Assembly: GCA_965657495.1 (NCBI GenBank)
Contig: CBFHPD010000253.1
Span: forward strand, 1-5,111
From: JALQTD01 sp965657495
GTDB taxonomy: Bacteria; Bacteroidota; Bacteroidia; Flavobacteriales_D; Sanyastnellaceae
Reading direction: 5' to 3'
Length of the DNA: 5,111 bases
Both the position numbers and the translations under genes were made by a program. Positions within the stretch are counted from its first letter, which is position 1; the number at the start of each line of letters is the position of its first letter. Below the pieces are notes generated by a model. That model was not told the DNA's origin. It saw only the letters and a list, made by a program, of their open reading frames with translations, and made no database searches. Shown piece after piece: positions 1 to 5,111 of this stretch.

Positions 1-714
1 TGAGGGGGGCGGGAACGGTTCCGCGTTGCCGTATTTGATGTATTGCTGACGGACATCGATGTTGAAGGAGATGCCCGGGTTTGTGCTGGAAAAGAGTCCG
101 GCCTCCCATTGCCCTCCTGATTCTGTCCACTGCTCTGCCGGAACAATCAGGTTAAAATCCGCGGCGTCCACCCGGTAGGGATGCACTTCATACTTGTAAG
201 TCATGGGGTTCCAAGCGTAAACCATGACGGAGACCGGCGGCCGCGCTTCCGAGGCAAATTCCAAGTCAACCGAATAAATCGCGACGTCCGTGTTGACGCT
301 GATGGCGTTTACGGAAGCCCCTTCAGTGTGCAGGCCGTCCTCGGCCAGGAAGGTGTGGGCGTTGATGTCGTTCACCAGGTGATTTGAAGCCGTATACTCC
401 AGGCGCAGGGTGTAGGTTCTGCTGGCAGGGGTTTCGGGGGATGAAAGTGCGTTTTGTAGGCTGTTGATTTGGTCTTGAAGGCTTGCCAAATACGCTTCCA
501 AAGTCAGGGTATCCAGCATCACGGACGCCGGCTCGAAGGGGGTCCCATACGTGGCGAGGAAACCGGTCAAATCGGTGCTGCCGATGGTTTGGTTCCCATC
601 CGAATCGGGGTTGTAAGGATATTCAACGATGGGCGCCTGGCCTTGCGCAACCAAAGTGATCAACAGGGCGGTGACCGCAAGGGCCCCCGCGGCAAGTGTG
701 GCGAATCGGTTCAT
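1..714 (-). CDS. Secreted protein with dockerin/EF-hand-like N-terminal module, C-terminus cut by window edge
   Basis: The frame is open from an ATG at 714-712 down to base 1, giving 238 codons with no stop, so the 3' end is missing. Residues 1-27 form a signal peptide (MNRF, then a hydrophobic run to LVAQGQA). Next comes a single calcium-loop-like segment with D37, D39, N41, T43 and D48 in EF-hand/dockerin spacing, then TDLTGFLATYG and FEP. Residues 68-91 (LEAYLASLQDQINSLQNAL) form a short amphipathic, coiled-coil-like helix. The remainder, from about residue 94, is polar and apparently beta-rich, and I recognise no family in it. The protein is therefore predicted to be exported; its function is unknown. 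The ATG follows the stop of the upstream gene by one base, and the two proteins share their N-terminal layout (15 of 32 residues identical over the YNPDS-FEP module by hand alignment). The shared module makes this start secure. The frame lies opposite the 5' part of a long plus-strand open frame, which I regard as a shadow. Confidence 0.85.
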   Translation of the reverse strand, partial: MNRFATLAAGALAVTALLITLVAQGQAPIVEYPYNPDSDGNQTIGSTDLTGFLATYGTPFEPASVMLDTLTLEAYLASLQDQINSLQNALSSPETPASRTYTLRLEYTASNHLVNDINAHTFLAEDGLHTEGASVNAISVNTDVAIYSVDLEFASEARPPVSVMVYAWNPMTYKYEVHPYRVDAADFNLIVPAEQWTESGGQWEAGLFSSTNPGISFNIDVRQQYIKYGNAEPFPPPS

Positions 715-718
715 ATCA
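712..718 (-). promoter_or_regulatory. Stop-start junction TGATATG (probable translational coupling)
   Basis: On the minus strand the TGA stop of the beta-roll repeat gene (718-716) is separated by one T from the ATG (714-712) of the next gene. Such spacing normally reflects termination-reinitiation within one mRNA. No strong Shine-Dalgarno sequence is evident just upstream of the ATG, where the sequence is the coding tail GGGATCACGCCG. This supports coupling over independent initiation. Confidence 0.7.
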
Positions 719-1876
719 CGGCGTGATCCCATTCCCCGCGTCCATCGTCCCGATGTGCACCCCGTCCAGCTCGCCGATGAGCACCCGGAAGTCCGGCAAA
801 TCAGCGTCCAGCACGTTGCTGAACCCGCCGATCATCACGCTTTGCCGGTTGTACAGCCCGCTGCCCGTCTCGACGTCGATGCCGGTCAGCAGCTGGTTCC
901 CATAGCCGCCCACGATCACGTTGTCCTCCCCGCGGCTCGTATTGTACCGGCCGCCCAGCACGGACCCATCCACGACCGTGTTGTTCCTCCCGCCAAAGAT
1001 GGAGCCACCATCGGACGAGGCGTCAATGTGCGTGACGTTGTGCGCCCCGCCGAAGATGGAAGTCCGGTCCCCGGTGGCGTGGTTGCTGTGCCCACCGATG
1101 GACACGGCGAGCGGCCCGTCCACCAGGTTATCGTATCCTCCCACGGCGACCGAATGGTACTCGTCGGTCTCGTTGAGCTGTCCGCCGACGACCACGGAAT
1201 TCGTGCCGTGCGCGTGGTTTTGGACCCCGCCCAGGGCAATGTTCATTTCGCCCGAAACGAGGTTGTTGTTGCCGCCGAAGACCATGGACCGTACGCCCTC
1301 GAGCGTGTTGTTCGTGCCGGCCGCGACGCCTTGGTAGCTGTGAACCTCGTTGCCCGCGCCGACGATGAGGTTGCCGCTGTTCGTGTAGGCGTTCGAGTTG
1401 CCGATGATGAGGTTGTGCGACCCGGTGCGCGCGAGCGGCGCGCCGTCAATGTCCTCGTTGTAGCCGAGCCAGAGGTTGCCGAGCCCGTTGTTCCACGCGC
1501 TGTTTCCCATCCCGTTGTTCACCGCGAGGTTGGCGCCTGAGATTTGGACCAAATCCAATTCCGAATCCACCACAACATACTCCGCCAACCCCGGCACCAC
1601 CTGCGCCTCCAGCGCCTCCACCTGGGCCTGCAACTCCGCAATCGCCGCCACCAAAGTCCCCAGCAGCGCCCCCAATTCCACCTCCTCATCCACCAAAATC
1701 GCCTCCGGCTCGAACTCCCCACCAAACCCCGCCAGCAGCTGCATCAAGTCCGTGATGCCCAGCAGCCCATCCACGTTGCTGTCCGGATTGTACGGCGGCG
1801 TCACCGCCACGTCGCTTTGCGCGGCCGCTCCCATCGCCAGGGCGCATCCGATCATCAGGGTCCAGATCTTCTTCAT
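716..1876 (-). CDS. Secreted YadA-head-like beta-roll repeat protein with dockerin/EF-hand-like N-terminal module
   Basis: This gives 386 residues from the ATG at 1876-1874. I chose this start because MKKIWTLMIGCALAMGAAAQ is a textbook signal peptide. An in-frame ATG at 1909, preceded by GAAGG, would add 11 residues (MAPMAHQPNEA) and cannot be excluded. After the signal peptide, a loop with D32, N34, D36, G40 and D43 fits the dockerin/EF-hand calcium pattern, followed by TDLMQLLAGFG and FEP. Residues about 70-95 (LVAAIAELQAQVEALEAQV) are a coiled-coil-like helix. From about residue 152 to 364 there are roughly 14 repeats of about 15 residues with the core 'S-x-hydrophobic-x-hydrophobic-GG-x-x-N', for example SMVFGGNNNLVSG, SVAVGGYDNLVDG and AVSIGGHSNHATG. 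This resembles the left-handed beta-roll of YadA/Hia-type adhesin heads (Hep/Hag repeats). No YadA membrane anchor, sortase signal or obvious type IX sorting domain follows; the protein stops right after the last turn. I infer an extracellular, possibly trimeric, adhesive or structural protein. It is co-transcribed with the downstream paralogous-N-terminus gene. Confidence 0.85.
   Translation of the reverse strand: MKKIWTLMIGCALAMGAAAQSDVAVTPPYNPDSNVDGLLGITDLMQLLAGFGGEFEPEAILVDEEVELGALLGTLVAAIAELQAQVEALEAQVVPGLAEYVVVDSELDLVQISGANLAVNNGMGNSAWNNGLGNLWLGYNEDIDGAPLARTGSHNLIIGNSNAYTNSGNLIVGAGNEVHSYQGVAAGTNNTLEGVRSMVFGGNNNLVSGEMNIALGGVQNHAHGTNSVVVGGQLNETDEYHSVAVGGYDNLVDGPLAVSIGGHSNHATGDRTSIFGGAHNVTHIDASSDGGSIFGGRNNTVVDGSVLGGRYNTSRGEDNVIVGGYGNQLLTGIDVETGSGLYNRQSVMIGGFSNVLDADLPDFRVLIGELDGVHIGTMDAGNGITP
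785..1423 (-). repeat. Coding tandem repeats: about 14 degenerate beta-roll units of 14-19 codons
   Basis: Translated on the minus strand, the units run GSHNLIIGNSN, SGNLIVGAGNE, GVAAGTNNTLEG, SMVFGGNNNLVSG, NIALGGVQNHAHG, SVVVGGQLNETDE, SVAVGGYDNLVDG, AVSIGGHSNHATG, TSIFGGAHNVTHI, GSIFGGRNNTVVDG, SVLGGRYNTSRG, NVIVGGYGNQLLTG and SVMIGGFSNVLDA, with a final partial turn after them. Most have a period near 15 residues. Two units carry loop insertions, around IDASSDGG and DVETGSGLYNRQ. The DNA copies are divergent, so the periodicity is maintained at protein level and not by recent duplication. Confidence 0.8.
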
Positions 1877-1980
1877 GGCTTCATTCGGTTGGTGCGCCAT
1901 TGGCGCCATTTCACCTTCTAAACATACAAATTAGTCGGTGATTATTTGAGAAATGTTCGTTTTTTGAGCGAATTAGGCTA

Positions 1981-1995
1981 TTGTTTATGAAACAA
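1981..1995. repeat. Perfect 6-bp inverted repeat TTGTTT-ATG-AAACAA
   Basis: TTGTTT (1981-1986) is mirrored exactly by AAACAA (1990-1995) around a three-base centre. The element is AT-rich, palindromic and sits in the divergent intergenic space about 108 bases before the HEPN start codon. A regulator operator is a possible role, but no regulator gene is present in the window. The short length means chance occurrence is possible. Confidence 0.4.
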
Positions 1996-1997
1996 CC

Positions 1998-2017
1998 GGG
2001 AGGGGTTCCGCCCTCTC
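1998..2017. other. GC-rich hairpin (7-bp stem, 6-base loop) upstream of the HEPN gene
   Basis: GGGAGGG (1998-2004) can pair with CCCTCTC (2011-2017) around GTTCCG, using one G-T wobble at 1999/2016. It follows the inverted repeat at 1981-1995 by two bases. No U-tract follows on either strand, so it is not a standard intrinsic terminator. It could be a 5' leader structure of the HEPN/MNT transcript if transcription starts before it. Confidence 0.35.
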
Positions 2018-2102
2018 CGTCCATTCGGTTCATCTACACATCAATGGCGTATGCTGGTGAATTTCTGGAGCCGCATAAAAAGCGGAGGTTGATATTCGCC
2101 CC

Positions 2103-2540
2103 ATGGAACAGCGGCGAATGACTAGATCAGCGTTGAGGCGAATGAGTTTTGAGCGCGCGTTGATGCAATTGAAAAGCGCGATTTTGGAGGTCGAGGCATC
2201 AGCGGAAGAGAACGAATTGACCTTAAAAGAAGAGGGAATGATCCAGCGGTTTGAGTATTGCTTTGAGCTGGGATGGAAGCTGATGAAGGATCTGGCATGG
2301 GAGGGTGCTTCACAGCAAGTGAAAAGCCCGAAAGGGGCCATCGCTTGGGCGTCAGGGAACGGTTTGGTTGAAGATGCTGAGGTTTGGGTGGATATGGTGT
2401 CGAGCAGAAACCTGACCTCGCATGTTTACGATTTCCATGAAGTGCAACCGGTGTTGATTAAAATCAAAGGCCCGTATCTTCAGGCATTCAATGGGCTCCT
2501 CGGAACAACCTTCATTCATCGACCACCTGAACCGGGATGA
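2103..2540 (+). CDS. HEPN-domain protein, HI0074 family (nucleotidyltransferase substrate-binding; putative HepT-like toxin)
   Basis: The product has 145 residues, close to the usual family length. Characteristic segments are FERALMQLKSAI (16-27), EEGMIQRFEYCFELGWKLMKD (within 43-63), SPKGAIAWASGNGLVED (75-91), and WVDMVSSRNLTSHVYD (95-110), all typical of the all-helical HI0074 fold. R102 and H107 form the HEPN RX4H RNase signature, and Y109 completes RX4HXY. In the characterised HepT/MntA system the equivalent Tyr is AMPylated by the partner nucleotidyltransferase to silence the toxin. Whether this HI0074-type protein is an active RNase is inference. The ATG at 2103 is the most upstream possible start, because a TAA lies in frame at 2076. 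A GGAGG at 2084-2088 sits 14 bases away, rather far for a ribosome site, and ATGs at 2118 or 2142 are alternatives. The 3' end overlaps the partner gene by 50 bases, the usual toxin-first order. The coding sequence is less GC-rich than the beta-mannosidase gene. Confidence 0.88.
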   Translation: MEQRRMTRSALRRMSFERALMQLKSAILEVEASAEENELTLKEEGMIQRFEYCFELGWKLMKDLAWEGASQQVKSPKGAIAWASGNGLVEDAEVWVDMVSSRNLTSHVYDFHEVQPVLIKIKGPYLQAFNGLLGTTFIHRPPEPG

Positions 2541-2901
2541 CGCGTCTTGGCTGGGTTTGCCGATGACGTTCTGGCGATTTGCCCATGGCGTCTTTGCAGC
2601 GCAGCCCCACTTGGAGGCCGTCGTTGTGTATGGGTCGCGTGGGCGGGGTGATTTTCGGGAGGATTCCGATTTGGATTTGTGCTTGTTTGGGCCGGACCTG
2701 ACCTACGATGAGTACAGGCGGTTGGCGGTTCGAATTGAATTTGACGATTCCAAACCTTGCCACATCGATTTCGCGCATTGGGAGCGCAGTTCGAATGAGC
2801 TTTGGCGCCAAGAAGTGCGATACGATGCGCTTTTGTTCTTCAATCGATCCGGCTCGACGGACTTGCCGATCCAGTTGAACCCCCGCTCCGAATCAACGTA
2901 A
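2491..2901 (+). CDS. Minimal nucleotidyltransferase (MNT), HI0073 family (putative MntA-like antitoxin)
   Basis: The product has 136 residues. VVVYGSRGRGDF followed by REDSDLDL contains the nucleotidyltransferase signature GSX10DXD, with G48-S49 and metal-binding D60 and D62. A third carboxylate is probably D93 in CHIDFAHW. Related MNT proteins often carry an LGLP...VF..P..E..V.YGSR lead-in, which is present here at residues 21-50. This favours the ATG at 2491 over the internal ATG at 2563 and gives a 50-base overlap with the HEPN gene in another frame. The expected role is to bind and AMPylate the HEPN partner, neutralising it; HI0073 and HI0074 themselves are known to form a complex. The catalytic residues look intact. 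The last ~20 residues (after about FFNRSG) are unlike the family and lie over the 3' end of the convergent beta-mannosidase gene, so they may be a late extension. Another possibility is a housekeeping-type nucleotidyltransferase pair of unknown substrate. Confidence 0.88.
   Translation: MGSSEQPSFIDHLNRDDASWLGLPMTFWRFAHGVFAAQPHLEAVVVYGSRGRGDFREDSDLDLCLFGPDLTYDEYRRLAVRIEFDDSKPCHIDFAHWERSSNELWRQEVRYDALLFFNRSGSTDLPIQLNPRSEST
2840..2901. other. 62-bp convergent (tail-to-tail) overlap of two coding regions
   Basis: The plus-strand MNT gene ends with TAA at 2899-2901, and the minus-strand beta-mannosidase ends with TGA at 2842-2840. Each gene's last ~20 codons are therefore antisense to the other. 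There is no room for a conventional intergenic terminator between them, and I see no hairpin plus U-tract at either end. Confidence 0.8.
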
Positions 2902-5111
2902 TCCCTTCCGGATGCCCCAGCGTCCGGATCGTGTAGCTCGTGGGCTCGGCGTCCTCGGGCACGAATTCCACGTGCAAGCGTTCCCCCGCTTCCAGCGCGA
3001 ACCCGTTGTCCCGAAAATGCCCGGGCACGTTGGCCGTCAGTCCCACGACGGGTTCGTAAAACGCAGCTTCGAGTTCCAACCCGCGGTGCGTGGCGCGTGC
3101 CTCCAAGTGGCCCGACGGCCGGTGGAAGGCCACCGGCATGTCCCACAACACGCTCGTCCGCTCGTCCGCCACCTCCCACGCGAGGTAGGTGTGCCCGGGG
3201 TCGGCCTGCAATTCCGCTAGCGCGCCGAAGTTCAGCGCGATCGACCCGTGGGCAGAAACCGAGAACGCGCGCCGCGCCGACTGCCGCACTTGGCCGTCCG
3301 GTGTTTTCAGTTCAAGCTGAACTGAATCGCTCCACACCGCAGGCCCGTCGTTGAAGGCGATCAGTACGAGGGAGTCGGTGCGTTCGCGCTGCCATTGGAC
3401 CGTCCGGGGTGCGTTGGCACGCCGGGCGGCGTAGTGGCCGAGCTTCCAGCGGCCCGCGTGGTCGACGGTGGACCAGGAGACGGCCGGCCAGACGTCGTTC
3501 AGGGACCAGTAGAGGGAGCCGGCGATGCGGCCGGCGCTGGTGCGGTGGCGTTCGAGGGCGTGCTGCAGGCCGAGGGCTTGCGTGGTTTGGCTTAGGAAAA
3601 TCCACTGGTCCAAATCCCCTTCCGCCGGCAACCCCACCGTCTTCCCCATGAAGTGCGCCATCATGTCCCACCCGTCGAACCCCGGCTCGAGCCAATCCAT
3701 CCGGCTCCGCTGCCGGTACTGCAACGCGCTGTCGCCGAACGCCTCGATGCCCGCCGCCCGCAAGGTGTGCCGCGACGGCAAACTCTGCAGCCCGTACTCG
3801 CTTGCGAACCGCCCCCCATGCCGGCTGTAGTACCCGAAGTCCTCCAGCCCAAACCACACGCCCCACGCGTGCTCATCCCCCCCGCCGTGCGGCGAGCTCG
3901 GCCAGTACGCCGCAGCGCTCTCCGCCGCCACGACCTCCGGCAGCACCCCCTCGAAGATGGCCGCGTAGTCCGCCGCCACCGCCGCGCTGTCCGCGCCATG
4001 CAACCCGTAAGCGTCCTGCCAGCCCCACCGTTCCCAGGCCAGCTCCGACTCGTTGTTACCACACCACAGGGCCAGGCAGGCGTGCGGGCGCAACCGGCGC
4101 ACCTGTTCCACCGCTTCCGCCCGCACGTTCGCCCGGAAGGCCGCGTCCCCCGGCACCATCGCGCAGGCAAAGGCGAAGTCCTGCCAAACCAGCACCCCCG
4201 CCTCGTCGCACGCGGCATAGAACGACGACGGCGGGTAGCCACCGCCACCCCACACCCGCAACATGTTCATCCCCGCTGCCACCGCATCTTCCACCACCCC
4301 CGGCCACGCCGCCTCGGCCTGCACGACGTGGAAATCGGGCGGCACCACATTGGCCCCGCGCGCAAAAACCGGGACACCATTCACAATGAACTGAAACGCC
4401 CCATCCGTCCGGTCCAATTCCACCGTCCGCAGTCCCAATTGCGCAGCATGCTCCACGCCCGAAGTATGCCGCCACCGCAAAGGGTACAATGCCGCCTCGC
4501 CCATGCCCCGCGGCCACCACAACTGCGGCCGGGCGAACACGAGCGTGTCCCCGCACCACGTCGCCGGTACCCGCGGATCCAGCTCCCACCCCACACGGCC
4601 GTGCACCCACACCCGCGCTTCCTCCGCGTCGGCCGCCAACACCTCGCACCACGGCGGCGAAGGCGCTTGCTCGCCATCCCGCACCCAGCGCACCGCGCCG
4701 GTTACCCCCGGCCCGGCGAGCCGCGGCCCCCAGTCCCAACCAAATTGATAACCCGCCTTCCGCGTAAACGGACTCGTCTGCCGCCCCACCGGGCGGTCCT
4801 CGTTGCTGCACGGCACAGGCAACGCCGCAGCCTCGAGCCGCGCCATGCCCGCCGCCGCGACAGGTTCAAATTCAATTTGAATCACCCGCTCGCCGCGCCC
4901 CGCAGGAAACGAAGCGGATCGCCACGACCGGTGCGCATTGTCGGCCTCGAGCACCAATTCCCCATCCACCCAAACCCGCGCATACGTGTCGAGCCCCTCA
5001 CATTCCAAATGGGTGGATGCGTCGGCCCCCCACCCCTCGGGAACCGCCGCGCGCTGCGTCATCCGCCATGGCACCTCTTCCACCCATTGCACCACGGGCT
5101 CGTTCGTGCCG
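2840..5111 (-). CDS. Beta-mannosidase, glycoside hydrolase family 2 (N-terminus beyond the window)
   Basis: The frame is open from the right edge to a TGA at 2842-2840, about 756 codons. A GTG at 5095 opens the longest start-bounded frame but is not the true start: the codons before it read GTNEP and continue a typical GTNE..VQWVEE..W beta-mannosidase N-terminus. Roughly 50 residues and any signal peptide are therefore missing. Numbering from that GTG, residues ~1-140 are the jelly-roll sugar-binding domain ending in YQFGWDWGPRLAGPG, and ~145-230 an Ig-like domain. Residues ~235-560 are the TIM barrel with FARGANVVPPDF, LRVWGGGGYPPSSFY and VLVWQDFAFACAMVPGD; ~565-735 are C-terminal beta-sandwich domains. 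The acid/base is E349 in LWCGNNES (codon 4049-4051), and the nucleophile is E433 in ASEYGLQSLPS (codon 3797-3799). The enzyme should release beta-mannose from the non-reducing ends of mannooligosaccharides or glycans. The C-terminal tail RSGGSTGSASPSSRID is low-complexity and is encoded opposite the MNT gene end. Confidence 0.95.
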   Translation of the reverse strand, partial: GTNEPVVQWVEEVPWRMTQRAAVPEGWGADASTHLECEGLDTYARVWVDGELVLEADNAHRSWRSASFPAGRGERVIQIEFEPVAAAGMARLEAAALPVPCSNEDRPVGRQTSPFTRKAGYQFGWDWGPRLAGPGVTGAVRWVRDGEQAPSPPWCEVLAADAEEARVWVHGRVGWELDPRVPATWCGDTLVFARPQLWWPRGMGEAALYPLRWRHTSGVEHAAQLGLRTVELDRTDGAFQFIVNGVPVFARGANVVPPDFHVVQAEAAWPGVVEDAVAAGMNMLRVWGGGGYPPSSFYAACDEAGVLVWQDFAFACAMVPGDAAFRANVRAEAVEQVRRLRPHACLALWCGNNESELAWERWGWQDAYGLHGADSAAVAADYAAIFEGVLPEVVAAESAAAYWPSSPHGGGDEHAWGVWFGLEDFGYYSRHGGRFASEYGLQSLPSRHTLRAAGIEAFGDSALQYRQRSRMDWLEPGFDGWDMMAHFMGKTVGLPAEGDLDQWIFLSQTTQALGLQHALERHRTSAGRIAGSLYWSLNDVWPAVSWSTVDHAGRWKLGHYAARRANAPRTVQWQRERTDSLVLIAFNDGPAVWSDSVQLELKTPDGQVRQSARRAFSVSAHGSIALNFGALAELQADPGHTYLAWEVADERTSVLWDMPVAFHRPSGHLEARATHRGLELEAAFYEPVVGLTANVPGHFRDNGFALEAGERLHVEFVPEDAEPTSYTIRTLGHPEGITLIRSGGSTGSASPSSRID

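Larger units (their letters stand above)
1877..2102. promoter_or_regulatory. Divergent intergenic region between the secreted-protein operon and the HEPN/MNT pair
   Basis: Both flanking genes are transcribed away from this stretch, so promoters for both must lie here or within the adjacent gene starts. The part between 1921 and 1995 is clearly AT-richer than its surroundings. For the minus-strand operon, TAATTTGTATGTTT (rc of about 1921-1934) lies a short distance before GAAGG (1918-1914) and resembles, without matching, the Bacteroidota -7 element. I cannot name a convincing -10/-35 or -7/-33 pair for either direction. The region also holds two inverted repeats, listed separately. Confidence 0.4.

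Noticed and set aside
785..1423. CRISPR-like or satellite array suggested by the regular ~45-base periodicity.
   Set aside because: The units are divergent at DNA level, vary in length, and are explained by protein repeats in one frame.
629..1540. A 303-codon plus-strand open frame lying opposite the two secreted-protein genes.
   Set aside because: It is antisense to the repeat region, its product is a monotonous V/A/R/P/D-rich string mirroring the repeat periodicity, and the opposite strand has a signal peptide, a calcium loop and coherent repeats.
1732..1786. True cellulosomal dockerin, tempting because a glycosidase gene is nearby.
   Set aside because: Only a single calcium loop is present instead of the duplicated pair, it sits just after the signal peptide, and no cohesin or scaffoldin is visible. 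It is better called dockerin/EF-hand-like.
1998..2017. Intrinsic terminator.
   Set aside because: The stem is followed by no run of T on either strand, and the genes on both sides diverge from this point.
2030..2341. A 103-codon minus-strand open frame over the HEPN gene start.
   Set aside because: It is antisense to a clearly conserved family protein and shows no recognisable motif.
3312..4811. Several long open frames on both strands inside the beta-mannosidase gene, for example 4056-4811 minus, 3802-4389 plus and 3661-4248 minus.
   Set aside because: They are Arg/Pro/Gly/Ala-rich shadows produced by the high GC content; the beta-mannosidase frame has all conserved motifs across them.
5093..5095. 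GTG as start codon of the beta-mannosidase.
   Set aside because: The upstream in-frame codons to the window edge encode GTNEP, part of the conserved family N-terminus, so the gene continues past the edge.

Overview
The window is a fragment of a bacterial chromosome or metagenomic contig and carries five protein-coding genes. Two of them run off the window edges. I see no RNA genes, insertion sequences or CRISPR arrays. The host is probably a moderately GC-rich member of the Bacteroidota or a related phylum. This is an inference from the secreted proteins, which open with a signal peptide followed by an 'YNPDS...TDL...F/YG...FEP' calcium-loop module, a style I associate with marine Flavobacteriales-like genomes. 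No marker gene proves it.

Left block (1-1876, minus strand): two secreted proteins are encoded in tandem. The upstream gene encodes a signal peptide, a single dockerin/EF-hand-like loop, a short coiled coil and about 14 YadA-head-like repeats of roughly 15 residues. Its TGA stop is followed after a single base by the ATG of the downstream gene. That gene encodes a protein with the same N-terminal layout but a different, unrecognised body, and it is cut by the left edge. The two are almost certainly co-transcribed and probably translationally coupled, and they look like a pair of surface or extracellular proteins.

Middle (1877-2102): this is a divergent intergenic region containing a perfect 6-bp inverted repeat and a GC-rich hairpin. 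It must hold promoters for both directions, although no convincing promoter box can be named.

Central block (2103-2901, plus strand): an overlapping gene pair encodes a HEPN-fold protein of the HI0074 family and a minimal nucleotidyltransferase (MNT) of the HI0073 family. The first carries an RNLTSHVY (RX4HXY) motif and the second a GSX10DXD motif. This is a HEPN/MNT toxin-antitoxin-type module with all expected key residues present. Its base composition is visibly lower in GC than the flanking right-hand gene, which is consistent with acquisition as a small island.

Right block (2840-5111, minus strand): most of a glycoside hydrolase family 2 beta-mannosidase, with both catalytic glutamates in recognisable motifs. 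Its N-terminus lies beyond the right edge. Its 3' end overlaps the 3' end of the MNT gene by 62 bp in convergent orientation.

The three blocks have no obvious joint pathway. The beta-mannosidase points to use of mannan- or mannose-containing glycans, the left pair to a cell-surface or secreted role, and the HEPN/MNT pair to defence or stress.
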